Source of the DNA: Demequina sp. TMPB413
GTDB lineage: Bacteria > Actinomycetota > Actinomycetes > Actinomycetales > Demequinaceae
Assembly (NCBI RefSeq): GCF_020447105.2
Contig: NZ_CP096184.1
Span: forward strand, 868,001-932,000
DNA length: 64,000 nt
Reading direction: 5' to 3'
The position numbers and the translations under genes are program-made. The notes beneath the pieces were generated by a model that had not been told where the DNA came from, ran no database searches, and saw only the letters and a program-made list of their open reading frames with translations. Positions 7,459 through 17,090 of the stretch are shown in pieces; within the stretch, counting starts at the first letter, position 1; every line of letters starts with the position of its first letter.

Positions 7459-9141
7459 TCAGGGGTGAACGGCAGGCTCTTCCGGCTTCGCTTTGGCCTT
7501 CTCTTCCAACTCGTGCGCGTGGTGAGCCTCCGCCGCCTTGAGCTCTGCAGGCGTGACGGGCTCAATGCGGTCCTCGAAGTAGAAGCGCGATACGGCGGCC
7601 TTGAAACGATCCCACCGGTAGCCCTTGCGGCGCACTCCGCGGTGGTTGTGCTCGGGAGCCAACTCGCGCGGCTTGAGTGCGTCGTAGGAGACCCTGACCC
7701 ACCGCTCCTGCTCGCTCAGCGGCTCGTGCACCTCGATGTACTCGCCGTTGTCGAAGCGGACGATGCGTCCCGTCTCATGACCATGCAGCACCAGTTCGCG
7801 GTCCTTGCGCTGCAAGCCCATCGCGATCCGTTTGGTCACGATGAACGCGACAACGGGCAGCACGATCACCGCAATACGGAACATCCACGTGAGAGCGTTG
7901 ATCGACAAGTCGAACAGCGTGGCGACGATGTCGTTCGAACCCTCGAGCACGAGCACCACGTAGAACGTGATGAGTGCGACTCCTAGCGAGGTGCGCGTGG
8001 GCGCGTTGCGAGGGCGGTCCAACACGTGCTTCTCGCCGCGGTCGCCGGTGGCCCATGCCTCGATCCACGGGTAGAGGGCGAGGAACCCGAAGAAGAGGCC
8101 CGGCACCACCACGGCGGGGATGAGCACATTGAGCGAGAGCGTGTATCCGCCGATCACGTACTCAAGGTTCCCTGGCATGATGCGCAGCGCACCGTCGATG
8201 AACAACATGTACCAGTCTGGCTGGGTTCCTGCAGAGACGGGGGAGGGGTCGTACGGTCCGTAGTTCCACACAGGGTTGATCTGGAACACGGCGGCGAGCA
8301 GGGCGATCACGCCAAACACCACGAAGAAGAAGCCGCCAGCCTTGGCCGTGTAGACGGGGAACAGTGGCAGCCCAACGACGTTCTTGTCGGTGCGCCCGCC
8401 TCCCGGGTACTGCGTGTGCTTGTGGAGGAACACCAAGAAGAGGTGGAGTGCGATCAGCCCAAGAATGATGGCGGGGATCAGCAAAATGTGCGCAGTGAAC
8501 ATGCGTGGAATGAGCGCTTCGCCGGGGAACTCTCCGCCAAAGAGCCAGTAGGAGATGTACGAGCCGGCGATGGGGATCGACTTGATTACGCCGTCGATAA
8601 TCCGCAGCCCGTTGCCCGACAACACGTCGTCGGGAAGCGAGTAGCCGGTGAAGCCCGCCGCGAGCGACAGGATCATGAGCGTGAAGCCCACCACCCAGTT
8701 GATCTCGCGCGGCTTGCGGAACGCGCCGGTGAAGAAGATGCGCGCCATGTGGGTCACGATCGAGGCGGTGAAGATCAGCGCGGCCCAGTGGTGAATCTGG
8801 CGCATGAGCAAGCCGCCTGGTACCTCGAAGGACATATGCACGGTTGACTCGAAGGCCCTCGACATCTCGAGGCCTTCCAGCTGCGGGAAGTCGCCCTCGT
8901 AGTGGACGATGTCCATCGACGGGACGAAGAACGCGGTCAGGATCACGCCTGAGAGCAGCAGTACGACGAATGAGTACAGCGCGATCTCGCCGAGCATGAA
9001 CGACCAGTGATCGGGGAAGATCTTGCGCGCGATGAACTTGGTGAAGGCGCCGATGGAGGTGCGCTCGTCGACGTAGTTGGCTGTGGCGCCTGCCGCTCGG
9101 TTGAGACGGGTGTCCGTGGGCGCGGTCTTCACTTCGGTCAC
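7459..9141 (-). CDS. qcrB: Cytochrome bc1 complex cytochrome b subunit
   Basis: Membrane subunit of 560 aa that binds two b hemes and the quinol sites of the bc1 complex. Multiple transmembrane helices are clear, and the Qo-site segment is PDWY, the actinobacterial form of PEWY. The long C-terminal extension of about 150 residues rich in charged residues is typical of actinobacterial QcrB. The start is GTG and overlaps the qcrA stop by 4 bp (GTGA), indicating translational coupling. It is the last gene of ctaE-qcrC-qcrA-qcrB. Confidence 0.97.
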   Translation of the reverse strand: MTEVKTAPTDTRLNRAAGATANYVDERTSIGAFTKFIARKIFPDHWSFMLGEIALYSFVVLLLSGVILTAFFVPSMDIVHYEGDFPQLEGLEMSRAFESTVHMSFEVPGGLLMRQIHHWAALIFTASIVTHMARIFFTGAFRKPREINWVVGFTLMILSLAAGFTGYSLPDDVLSGNGLRIIDGVIKSIPIAGSYISYWLFGGEFPGEALIPRMFTAHILLIPAIILGLIALHLFLVFLHKHTQYPGGGRTDKNVVGLPLFPVYTAKAGGFFFVVFGVIALLAAVFQINPVWNYGPYDPSPVSAGTQPDWYMLFIDGALRIMPGNLEYVIGGYTLSLNVLIPAVVVPGLFFGFLALYPWIEAWATGDRGEKHVLDRPRNAPTRTSLGVALITFYVVLVLEGSNDIVATLFDLSINALTWMFRIAVIVLPVVAFIVTKRIAMGLQRKDRELVLHGHETGRIVRFDNGEYIEVHEPLSEQERWVRVSYDALKPRELAPEHNHRGVRRKGYRWDRFKAAVSRFYFEDRIEPVTPAELKAAEAHHAHELEEKAKAKPEEPAVHP

Positions 9142-10163
9142 TTGAGGCGCTCCCAGTAGCTCGGGCCGATCGGCTCATTGAAGTCATCGGTGGCGATGAT
9201 GTAGCCCTCGTCATCGACGGCGATGGGCAGCTGCGGCAGCGGCCTGTTGGCGGGACCAAACACCACCTTCGCACCGTCCGCGACGTCGAACGTCGACTGG
9301 TGACAAGGGCACAGCAGGTGATGCGTCTGCTGTTCGTACAGGGCCACGGGGCAACCAACGTGGGTGCAGATCTTCGAGTACGCGACGATGCCGTCAAAGG
9401 ACCAGTCCTCGCGACCCGGCTGGACCTTGAGGTCTTCTGGACTCATGCGGATCAGCAGGACGACGGCCTTGGCCTTCTCTTCGAGCTGGTGGTGTTCAAG
9501 CTCCAGGAGGCCATCGGGGATGACGTGAAAGACCGATCCGATGGTGACGTCCGAGGCCTTGATGAGGCTGCCATCAGGGTCCTTCGCCAGGCGAACGCCC
9601 TGCTTCCACATGGTGTGGCGGAACTTGGAGACGTTCCAGTCGCCTCCAAGGTTTCCGATGGCGGGGACAAGGACGGACAGGGGAGCGATGGCCAGCGCGG
9701 TCACCAGGGAGCCTTTGAGCAGGCCACGGCGCCCCACGCCGACGCCGGCGTCCTTTGCGCCTTCCTTCAGGTTGTCGATGGCGCCAGCACGCGCTTCTTC
9801 CGACGAGCGCAAGGGGTGGCGCTCCTCCACCATGTCGTGGTCGCGCATGAGCGTTTTCGCCCAGTGAATGGCACCGACGCCGATGCCGATCATGGCGAGG
9901 AAGATGCCGAGTCCCATGAACATGGTGGTGTTCTGCACACCAGCGATGTTGTCGCCTCCCACGTCTCCCATGACGTAGGCGGCGATCGCGATGATGGCGC
10001 CTAGTACCGACAGTCCGAACATTGCGGCCACTTGACGCTCGGCCCTGTCGGCGGCCTTGGGGTCGACGTCGGCACGGCGTGGCCTGTGTTCGGCAGGCAC
10101 GCCAGGATCGGTGAACTCCTCGTCGACAGCGTCGCCTTGGTGCTCCACGTTGTCGGTGCTCAT
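9138..10163 (-). CDS. qcrA: Cytochrome bc1 complex Rieske iron-sulfur subunit
   Basis: Protein of 341 aa carrying the Rieske 2Fe-2S cluster that passes electrons from quinol to QcrC. The cluster-binding boxes CTHVGC and CPCHQS are intact near residues 250-275. Three N-terminal membrane helices, as usual in actinobacteria, replace the single anchor of mitochondrial proteins. The start MSTDNVEH overlaps the qcrC stop by 4 bp (ATGA); an upstream in-frame ATG would lie inside qcrC. It overlaps qcrB at its other end. Confidence 0.97.
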   Translation of the reverse strand: MSTDNVEHQGDAVDEEFTDPGVPAEHRPRRADVDPKAADRAERQVAAMFGLSVLGAIIAIAAYVMGDVGGDNIAGVQNTTMFMGLGIFLAMIGIGVGAIHWAKTLMRDHDMVEERHPLRSSEEARAGAIDNLKEGAKDAGVGVGRRGLLKGSLVTALAIAPLSVLVPAIGNLGGDWNVSKFRHTMWKQGVRLAKDPDGSLIKASDVTIGSVFHVIPDGLLELEHHQLEEKAKAVVLLIRMSPEDLKVQPGREDWSFDGIVAYSKICTHVGCPVALYEQQTHHLLCPCHQSTFDVADGAKVVFGPANRPLPQLPIAVDDEGYIIATDDFNEPIGPSYWERLK

Positions 10164-10942
10164 GAGGAACGGACTCCAATCCACACGGTAAATGCCACGA
10201 TCAGACCCATTCCGAGCAGCCAGGCCCACAGTCCTTCTGCGACGGGGCCAATGGTGCCAAGGCTCAGGCCGCCAGGTGAGCCATCGCGCTGCTGCTCAAG
10301 GAACGCGATCACGTCGCGCTTGTCTTCAGGCGTCAGGTTCGCTTCGTTGAACACCGGCATCGATTGGGGGCCCACCAACATGGCTTCGTAGATGTGAGTC
10401 GGCGTGGTCTGCCACAACGCCGGAGCGTACTTGCCTTGGCTCAGGGCGCCGCCGCCGCCCACCGAGCCGTGGCACATCGCACAGTTGGTGCGGAACAGCT
10501 GCATGCCGTTTGCTGGGTCGCCGAGCGAAGCGTCGACGGCTTCGGCATCCGGCACGGAGGGCCCGGGGCCAAGTGAGGCGACGAACGCGGCCAATTGCGC
10601 GATCTGCTCCTCATTGAACTGGACGTCCTTGGCGATGGCCTGCGGCCCAGAGGCCTGCATCGGCATCCGGCCGGTTCCTACCTGGAAGTCGACGGACGCG
10701 GCACCCACGCCCACGAGCGACGGTGCGACACCCACTTGGCCCTGGGCGTCGAGGCCGTGGCAGGTGGCGCAGTTTGCCGCGAAGAGCTTCTGGCCTTCTT
10801 GAATCGCGTCCTCTGATGCGACGGTTGCTTGTGCGGGCTGCGACCGGGCGAATGATGCCGCCATGGTGAGCCCAGCCAAGAGGACAAAGAGCAAGACGAA
10901 AGGTGCCGCGCGGTGGTGACGCTTCAAGGCAACGGTGCGCAT
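10160..10942 (-). CDS. qcrC: Cytochrome bc1 complex diheme cytochrome c subunit
   Basis: Protein of 260 aa with an N-terminal hydrophobic signal-anchor (about residues 14-32), two heme c sites (CATCH and CAMCH) in tandem cytochrome c domains, and a C-terminal membrane helix. This diheme subunit stands in for a soluble cytochrome c, linking bc1 directly to the aa3 oxidase in actinobacteria. A ribosome site (AAGGGGA) lies in the 9 bp after the ctaE stop codon. Confidence 0.97.
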   Translation of the reverse strand: MRTVALKRHHRAAPFVLLFVLLAGLTMAASFARSQPAQATVASEDAIQEGQKLFAANCATCHGLDAQGQVGVAPSLVGVGAASVDFQVGTGRMPMQASGPQAIAKDVQFNEEQIAQLAAFVASLGPGPSVPDAEAVDASLGDPANGMQLFRTNCAMCHGSVGGGGALSQGKYAPALWQTTPTHIYEAMLVGPQSMPVFNEANLTPEDKRDVIAFLEQQRDGSPGGLSLGTIGPVAEGLWAWLLGMGLIVAFTVWIGVRSS

Positions 10943-10951
10943 GATGTCCCC

Positions 10952-11584
10952 TTACTGCAAACCGTAGATGACAAGGAACAGTGCAACCCAGACCACATCG
11001 ACAAAGTGCCAGTAGTACGACACGACGATGGTGGTCGTTGCTTCAAGCGTGCCGAACTTCTTGGCGACGAACGACCGCCCGAGCACGAACAGCATGGCGA
11101 TCAGACCGCCGAGCACGTGGAGTCCGTGGAAGCCAGTGGCCAGGTAGAACGCCGAGCCATAAGGCGAAGACGAAATGGTGAGGCCCTCGTGCACGAGTTC
11201 GGTGTACTCGAAGACCTGGCCGGCGATAAAGATCGAGCCCATGATGTACGTCAGCACGAACCACTCATGGGTGCCCCACGCGCGGAAGTGCAGCAGCGAA
11301 CCAGTGCGTCGGCGTTGGTAGCGTTCGGCCGCCCACACGCCCGCCTGGGCCGTGAAAGACGACGCGACCAGGACTGCGGTGTTCACCAGCGCAAACGGCA
11401 CGTTGAGCAAAGACGTGCCGGAGGCCCACTCGCCGGGAGCCTCGCCGCGCAGGGTGAAGTACATGGCAAAAAGGCCAGCAAAGAACATGAGTTCTGAACT
11501 GAGCCAGACTATGGTCCCGACCGCCACTCTGTTGGGGCGCGTAGCGTGGATCGGGGAGGACATCGCCGCTGGTGCGTGGGACAT
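10952..11584 (-). CDS. ctaE: Cytochrome c oxidase subunit III
   Basis: Integral membrane protein of 210 aa with five hydrophobic helices and the conserved FHGLHVLGG and [11 protein letters not shown] segments of oxidase subunit III. It is the first gene of the ctaE-qcrCAB operon, as in M. tuberculosis. The start [10 protein letters not shown] is chosen because 56 further open codons upstream have no family similarity and overlap the divergent promoter region. Oxidase subunits I and II are not in this window. Confidence 0.95.
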   Translation of the reverse strand: MSHAPAAMSSPIHATRPNRVAVGTIVWLSSELMFFAGLFAMYFTLRGEAPGEWASGTSLLNVPFALVNTAVLVASSFTAQAGVWAAERYQRRRTGSLLHFRAWGTHEWFVLTYIMGSIFIAGQVFEYTELVHEGLTISSSPYGSAFYLATGFHGLHVLGGLIAMLFVLGRSFVAKKFGTLEATTTIVVSYYWHFVDVVWVALFLVIYGLQ

Positions 11585-11635
11585 GTCTTCATTATGCCTG
11601 TCTTCTGCATGCCCGCGAGCAAAGGTCCCGGGTGT

Positions 11636-11650
11636 CGGCGTGGCACGCCG
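11636..11650. promoter_or_regulatory. 15-bp palindrome in the ctaE divergent promoter region
   Basis: CGGCGTG-G-CACGCCG is a perfect 7-1-7 inverted repeat, 52-66 bp upstream of the ctaE start and 47-61 bp upstream of the divergent receiver-like gene. It could be an operator shared by both directions or a leader hairpin. No regulator is assigned. Confidence 0.3.
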
Positions 11651-11683
11651 CTGTTGACCGGACGCGACCGGTGTTCGGCATGC

Positions 11684-11689
11684 CAGAAT
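11684..11689 (+). promoter_or_regulatory. -10 box CAGAAT for a leaderless start
   Basis: CAGAAT ends 7 nt before the ATG at 11697, the spacing expected for transcription starting at the start codon. No ribosome-binding site is present. Confidence 0.4.
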
Positions 11690-11696
11690 GGACCGC

Positions 11697-12125
11697 ATGA
11701 ACGACGTCACTGTTCGCCAGGGCGATTCCCCTGCGCTCCCGCCAGTCAGCATCCTGCTCTACAGCGACGACGTCACGGTGCGTGACAAGGTCAAGCTCGC
11801 CGTAGGTCCCACGACTGCGGGTAGGTCGGTGGAGTGGACCGAGACCGCGACTCACGAGGGCACCGTCTTGCAGGCCGACGCGAACGATTTTGACTTGATG
11901 ATTCTCGATGGCGAGGCGGCGAAATCCGGCGGTATGGGCCTTGCCAGGCAGTTCAAGCACGAGCTCTTTGTCTGCCCGCCCATCCTGCTGTTGGTAGGCC
12001 GCATGGGCGACGCCTGGCTGGCCACCTGGTCGGAGGCCGACTCGGCCGTCGCGCACCCGCTCGACCCGTTCGTCGTCAAGGACGCTGTCGACGCATTCTT
12101 TGCTCCGGCCGCCGCGAGCGCCTGA
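11697..12125 (+). CDS. Receiver-domain-like protein next to trpD
   Basis: Protein of 142 aa with a CheY-like fold pattern: an early SILLYSDD strand with acidic pair, a central DLMILDGEA with the possible phospho-acceptor Asp, and LLLVGR where receivers have a conserved strand. The final Lys of the classic receiver is not evident (AHPLDP rather than KPxxP), so it may be a pseudo-receiver. There is no output domain. Similar small proteins often sit between ctaE and trpD in actinobacteria; the role is unknown. A second ATG at 11688 is possible but would overlap the -10 box. Confidence 0.65.
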   Translation: MNDVTVRQGDSPALPPVSILLYSDDVTVRDKVKLAVGPTTAGRSVEWTETATHEGTVLQADANDFDLMILDGEAAKSGGMGLARQFKHELFVCPPILLLVGRMGDAWLATWSEADSAVAHPLDPFVVKDAVDAFFAPAAASA

Positions 12126-12165
12126 GGCTGAATCCCCCCACCGACGCACCACCAAAGGAATCCTC

Positions 12166-13206
12166 ATGGCAACGTGGCCCGACATCCTGATGCGCCTTTC
12201 GTTTGACGAGGACCTGAACGCCTCTGACACAGCTTGGATGCTTGACGAGGTGTTCAGTGGCCGTGCGACTGATGCCCAACTGGGTGCGTTCCTGATGGGA
12301 ATGCAGACCAAGGGTGCGACTGCTGCCGAGGTCAATGGCATGGTCCAGACGATGTTGGCCCACGCGGCCCCCATCGCGATTCCCGGTCGCAGCGTGGACA
12401 TCGTGGGCACGGGAGGGGACAAGGCCAACACCGTCAACATCTCCACGATGGCCGCGATCGTCATCGCGGGCGCTGGCCTTCGTGTCGTGAAGCACGGCAG
12501 CAAGGCGGCCTCCTCGACCACAGGATCCTCGGACGTGCTGGGCGCGTTGGGCGTGAACCTCGACCTCGAGCCGGAGCGCGTTGCGCAGGTGGTTGACGAG
12601 GTGGGAATCACCTTCTGCTACGCCATCAAGTTCCATCCGGCCATGCGCTTCGCTGGGCCGGTGCGCAAAGAGCTTGGCATTCCGACCATCTTCAATGTGC
12701 TTGGGCCACTGGCGAACCCTGTGCAGCCGACCGTGAGTGTCATCGGTGCATCCTCTGAGCCGCTCGCCCCCGTCATCGCCGAGGTGCTCGCGATGCGCGG
12801 CCGTGAGGGCATGGTGTTCCGCAATAACGACGGCCTCGATGAGCTTGCGGCGACTTCTTCGACACGCGTGTGGGTGGTCCGCAACGGAGTGGTGACCGAA
12901 TCCGTGATCGACGCGGTCGAGGATCTGGGCCTTCACCCGATTCCGATCGAGGCTCTGCGCGGTGGCGAGTTCGACGAGAACGCCGCGGTCGTGAGGTCGG
13001 TTCTTGCGGGCGCGAGCGGCCCTGTGCGCGAGACGGTCATCGCGAATGCCGCCTTGGCCATTGCGGCCGACGGAACGCTCCCTGGCACCGACGCAGACGA
13101 CCTGCTGACCCGTATCAGGGCAGGTATGGTTGCCGCCGCTCATGCGATCGATTCCGGCGCGGCTGAGGCGACTCTCCATCGTTGGGCGAAGGCCACTCAG
13201 TCCTGA
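12166..13206 (+). CDS. trpD: Anthranilate phosphoribosyltransferase
   Basis: Enzyme of 346 aa that joins anthranilate to PRPP, the second step of tryptophan synthesis. The PRPP loop GTGGDKANTVNIST and the segment KHGSKAASSTTGSSD (usually KHGNRAASS) are in place. The start MATWPDIL is preceded by AAAGGA. No other trp gene is nearby; an isolated trpD next to ctaE is the common actinobacterial arrangement. It converges with the exonuclease gene, with 13 bp between stops. Confidence 0.96.
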   Translation: MATWPDILMRLSFDEDLNASDTAWMLDEVFSGRATDAQLGAFLMGMQTKGATAAEVNGMVQTMLAHAAPIAIPGRSVDIVGTGGDKANTVNISTMAAIVIAGAGLRVVKHGSKAASSTTGSSDVLGALGVNLDLEPERVAQVVDEVGITFCYAIKFHPAMRFAGPVRKELGIPTIFNVLGPLANPVQPTVSVIGASSEPLAPVIAEVLAMRGREGMVFRNNDGLDELAATSSTRVWVVRNGVVTESVIDAVEDLGLHPIPIEALRGGEFDENAAVVRSVLAGASGPVRETVIANAALAIAADGTLPGTDADDLLTRIRAGMVAAAHAIDSGAAEATLHRWAKATQS

Positions 13207-13219
13207 GGGCTAACAAGGT

Positions 13220-14935
13220 CTAGCGCCGCAATTGCTCAACGCTCTCGCGATCTGAGTTGCGCGCTGCGACCCAGCGCACGTGCCTCGCCGCTCCCATCGC
13301 TGGACTGCTCCACTCTCCTTCGATGAACACCAGCCGCGTGCCATCCGATTCGAGCCACTTCGCGATCATCTCCCGTTCCTCGACCAAGGCATCGGCGGGG
13401 GCCTCGTCCCATTCGTCCTTCAGACGGGCGCAAGCGGCCCACACGCCCTTGGAGACGTGGGCAGAGCCGGCAAGCACGCCGTCAACGACGCACACCACGT
13501 CAAAACCGTGACCCGCGCGCTTGACCGCCACGAGCCTTACACCTCTCAGGGATTGCAGGCGTTGAGCGCGCATCGACCCATCCACCAGCGCGGAGATTCC
13601 GTCTCGCAAGTGAGCAGCCCGCTCAAACTCCAGTTTGGACGCGTGTTCCTCGATGGCAGCGGCAATCGCAGAGATCACTGGTGAAGGGTCTGCAGTGAGT
13701 GCCGAGGTGGCAGCAGCCACCGTGGCGTCGTACCCAGACGACTCACCGTCGACGCAAGGCGCGGCGCACTGACCTAGATCCTTTTGCAGGCACGCCCTGG
13801 CACCTGCGCGCGGCACGATGGTCAGGCGCGTCGTGCAGGTGCGCACTCCCAATGCGTGCTGAACCGCCTCAATAGCCGCTTGCGACTCGCCCGCTCCGCG
13901 CATCGGCCCCACGAGTGCGCCGCCTCCTGCCGCTGAACGGGTCACGCGGAGGCGAGGGTAGCGCTCGTCGGTGAGGCCGATCCACGCGGTGCGCTCCGGC
14001 CGGACCGATCGGCGGTTGTAGCGAGGGCGATGCTGATCGATCATGCGAACCTCGACGACTCTGGCTTCGAGGTCGGTCGCACATACGTACGTGTCGACGC
14101 CTACGGCAAGTTCGAGCATCTCCCTGATCTGACGACGCTGCTCGCCGCGCGTGAAGTAGGTCTTGACTCGCGAGCGCAGGTTTTTCGAGGTGCCAACGTA
14201 CAGGTGTTCGCCCCGGGGGCCCCTGAACACGTACACACCCGGCTGGGCGGGAACCTTGTCCGCCATCGTCGCCTTTTTGCGCAACTTTTCGGGGACGGGG
14301 TTGCGCAAAGCGTCAAGGTCTTCTCGGTGCGTGATGCCGAAGCGCGCCAGGCGTTCAAGCATGTGATGGAGGATTTCCGACGTGGCCCTGGCGTCCTCCA
14401 GCGCCCTGTGGTTGGGGGTGACGACCGTGCCGAAGGCCCGCGCGAGGGTCGACAGTTTCTTGTTGGGCGCCTCTTCTTTTGTGGTGGCTCGTCGCGCAAG
14501 GGTGACTGTGTCGACCACCTCATTGCCTGGCCAGCTGTACGAGTGTTGCCTGCACGCCGCCTTGAGGAAGCCGACGTCGAAGGGGGCGTTGTGCGCCACG
14601 AGCACAGCGTCGCCAAGGAATTCGAGGAAGCTAGGTAGCACCTGCTCGATCGTTGGCGCTGCCACCACCATGGCGTCGGTGATGCCAGTGAGCGCCACGA
14701 TCATCGGCGGGATCGGGAGGCCAGGGTCCACGAGGGTCTGGAACTCGCCGATGACCTCACCTCCGCGAGTCTTCACCGCGCCGATCTCGGTGATCGCGCT
14801 TGACGCAGGGGAGCCGCCGGTCGTTTCAAGGTCGACGACCACGAAGGTGGTCGAGTGAAGAGGCTCACCGATCTGGTCGAGCCCCACCTGCACGCCATGA
14901 AGCTGGCTGCTCAAGTTGGGGGCATCGATCGTCAT
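13220..14935 (-). CDS. DEDDh exonuclease / GIY-YIG endonuclease fusion
   Basis: Protein of 571 aa joining two nuclease domains. Residues about 28-200 form a DnaQ-type 3'-5' exonuclease: VDLETTG gives the Asp-Glu pair, HNAPFD the second Asp, and HRALEDA the catalytic His and last Asp. Residues about 230-320 form a UvrC/Cho-type GIY-YIG domain (GVYVF, LYVGTSKNLRSRV). The C-terminal third resembles the UvrC region after GIY-YIG, with a cysteine group (CTTR, CLQKDLGQCAAPC). M. tuberculosis Rv2191 has the same architecture and the same location near trpD. A role in DNA repair is inferred. Confidence 0.9.
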   Translation of the reverse strand: MTIDAPNLSSQLHGVQVGLDQIGEPLHSTTFVVVDLETTGGSPASSAITEIGAVKTRGGEVIGEFQTLVDPGLPIPPMIVALTGITDAMVVAAPTIEQVLPSFLEFLGDAVLVAHNAPFDVGFLKAACRQHSYSWPGNEVVDTVTLARRATTKEEAPNKKLSTLARAFGTVVTPNHRALEDARATSEILHHMLERLARFGITHREDLDALRNPVPEKLRKKATMADKVPAQPGVYVFRGPRGEHLYVGTSKNLRSRVKTYFTRGEQRRQIREMLELAVGVDTYVCATDLEARVVEVRMIDQHRPRYNRRSVRPERTAWIGLTDERYPRLRVTRSAAGGGALVGPMRGAGESQAAIEAVQHALGVRTCTTRLTIVPRAGARACLQKDLGQCAAPCVDGESSGYDATVAAATSALTADPSPVISAIAAAIEEHASKLEFERAAHLRDGISALVDGSMRAQRLQSLRGVRLVAVKRAGHGFDVVCVVDGVLAGSAHVSKGVWAACARLKDEWDEAPADALVEEREMIAKWLESDGTRLVFIEGEWSSPAMGAARHVRWVAARNSDRESVEQLRR

Positions 14936-15021
14936 GGGTGAGACGGTACGTCACCGGTCAGACAGCGGACTCCGCCGATGCTCGCGGCGAGATGTCAGGG
15001 GGCGCGGATAGCGTGATTGTC

Positions 15022-15213
15022 ATGTTGATCGAATGTGATGAGTGCACGGCACGCGGCCCAGCGTGCGGCGACTGCGTGGTGTCTTTTCTCACGATCACGC
15101 AGCGTCCCCGAACCATCGAGGTAGACGACGACCAAGCGGCGGCCATCTCCGCGATGTCTCAAGGCGGGCTCTTACCGCCATTGCGACTCGTGCGGAATGA
15201 ACGCGCCAGTTAG
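15022..15213 (+). CDS. Small CxxC-pair protein, conserved in actinobacteria
   Basis: Protein of 63 aa beginning MLIECDECTARGPACGDC. Two CxxC pairs within 15 residues could bind zinc or an iron-sulfur cluster. The C-terminus PPLRLV followed by a charged tail also looks conserved from memory of similar actinobacterial proteins. A GTG at 15013 is an alternative start. Its stop overlaps the convergent acyl-CoA ligase stop by 4 bp. Function unknown. Confidence 0.6.
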   Translation: MLIECDECTARGPACGDCVVSFLTITQRPRTIEVDDDQAAAISAMSQGGLLPPLRLVRNERAS

Positions 15214-17009
15214 GAAGTCGGGCCCGATGCGTACAAGTCCTCGATGCGCTCGTGGAAGTCCGCGATCACGCGGGAGCGCACCACCTTGAGGGAAGGGGTG
15301 AGATAGCCGTTCGCGATCGTGAAGTCGTCCAGTACCACCTCGTACTTGCGAATGGACTCGGCACGGGAGACGGCCTTGTTGGTGCGCTCGACGGCCCTGT
15401 CGAGGTGCTCGCGCACCGTCGCGTCCTTCGAGGCCTCTGCCACGGTCATCTCCGGAAGACCCTTGGCGCGCAGCCAGCCTGGTAAGGCCTCCGCGTCGAG
15501 AGTGATGAGGGCGGCGATGAAAGGCTTGCCGTCACCTACCACCACGCATTGCGACACCAGGGGATAGGCCCTGAGGCGGTCCTCAAGCATCGCAGGGGCC
15601 ACGTTCTTGCCACCCGCCGTGACGATGAGCTCCTTCTTGCGGCCGGTGATGGTGAGGTAGCCGTCCTCGTCTTCCACCCCGATGTCACCCGTCATGAACC
15701 AGCCGTCGTGGGACGAGGCCGCCGTTGCCTCGGGGTTGTGGTGGTAGCCGGCGAACAGAGACGGTCCGCGCAACAGGATCTCCCCGTCGTCGGCGATCTT
15801 CACCTCGATGCCAGGCAGCGGTTTGCCCACCGTGCCGATCTTGGAGCGCGAAGGCCTGTTGACGTGGGAGGCCGCGTTGGTCTCCGTGAGTCCGTAGCCC
15901 TCCAAGACGACCAGGCCGAGTCCACGATAGAAGTGCCCGAGCCTCTCGCCGAGCGGCGCGGACCCTGAGATGGCCCAGTGACCGTTGCCGCCGAGCACGT
16001 TGACGATCTTGTGGAGCACCAAGCGGTGAGCGATGCGGTGGCGCAGCGTGAGGGCGGTGGAGGGCCCCTGAGGCGTGTCGAGAGCCTTTGAGTAGTCGAT
16101 CGCCTGCTTGGCCGCCCAGCGGAAGATCTTCACTTTGCCGCCTGCAGCGGCCTTCTGTTCGGCGGCCGTATAGACCTTCTCGAACACCCGCGGCACGGCA
16201 AGGATGAGCGTCGGCTTGAACGTGCCCATGTAGGGCACCAACTTGGCGGGGTCGGGACAGAAGCCCATCACCGTGCCAGAAGCAACCAACGCCACCTCGA
16301 CAAGCCTCGCGAGGGAGTGTGCGAGCGTGAGGAACATGACCGTCGAGGCGCCGTCCTCGAACAACACATCGCGCAGTTCCTCGTGAATGCCAGCGACGTG
16401 GACCGTGTAGTTGCCGTGCGTCAGTCGCACGCCCTTGGGGCGCCCCGTCGTGCCCGACGTGTAGATGATGGTGGCGAGGTCTTCCGGACCCGCAGCCGTA
16501 CGCCGCGCCTCGAGCTCGGCATCCGTCACGCTCGCGCCCTCAGCCTTGAGAGCGTCGAGTGCACCCTTGTCGATCACTTCGATCGCGGTGAGTGGAGACT
16601 CCGTATCGGAAGCCACCTTGCGGGCTAGCTCCGCGTGGGCCTCGGTTTCCACGAAGAGCGTGGTGATATTTGCGTCCGACGTGATCCAGTCGATCTGGGA
16701 GGACGACGACGTGTCGTATACCGGCACGGGAATGGCGCCAGCCGACCACAAGGCAAGGTCGAGCACGGTCCACTCAAAACGCGTGCGGCACATGATGCCC
16801 ACGGTGTCGCCAGGGCCGATTCCGCGCGCGATCAGGCCCTTCGCTACGGCGTCGACATGCTCGCGCGCCTGACGGCCCGTCACATCGATCCAGTCATCTG
16901 CAGGGTCGGTGTAGCGCATGACCACTCGGTCTGCATTGGTGGACCACGAGTCGGTGACAAGCGCCATGATGTTGCGTGCCGTGGATGCTGGGGACGAGGC
17001 ATCACTCAT
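15210..17009 (-). CDS. Long-chain fatty-acid-CoA ligase (AMP-forming)
   Basis: Enzyme of 599 aa of the ANL superfamily that activates fatty acids with ATP and CoA. The AMP loop YTSGTTGRPKGV, the segment EGYGLTET and the hinge TGRKKELIVTAGGKNVAP are all present, so it should be active. The start MSDASSPA is preferred over an ATG 12 codons earlier because GGAG lies 5 nt upstream. By position it matches fadD15 (Rv2187) in M. tuberculosis. Chain-length preference is not readable. Confidence 0.93.
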   Translation of the reverse strand: MSDASSPASTARNIMALVTDSWSTNADRVVMRYTDPADDWIDVTGRQAREHVDAVAKGLIARGIGPGDTVGIMCRTRFEWTVLDLALWSAGAIPVPVYDTSSSSQIDWITSDANITTLFVETEAHAELARKVASDTESPLTAIEVIDKGALDALKAEGASVTDAELEARRTAAGPEDLATIIYTSGTTGRPKGVRLTHGNYTVHVAGIHEELRDVLFEDGASTVMFLTLAHSLARLVEVALVASGTVMGFCPDPAKLVPYMGTFKPTLILAVPRVFEKVYTAAEQKAAAGGKVKIFRWAAKQAIDYSKALDTPQGPSTALTLRHRIAHRLVLHKIVNVLGGNGHWAISGSAPLGERLGHFYRGLGLVVLEGYGLTETNAASHVNRPSRSKIGTVGKPLPGIEVKIADDGEILLRGPSLFAGYHHNPEATAASSHDGWFMTGDIGVEDEDGYLTITGRKKELIVTAGGKNVAPAMLEDRLRAYPLVSQCVVVGDGKPFIAALITLDAEALPGWLRAKGLPEMTVAEASKDATVREHLDRAVERTNKAVSRAESIRKYEVVLDDFTIANGYLTPSLKVVRSRVIADFHERIEDLYASGPTS

Positions 17010-17090
17010 GTTGACTCCGTTGGCAAGGTGACTGGTTGCGCTCACGATACCCTCGGTGGGATTGCTTGTGATACATCTGAAAGGACTGAC

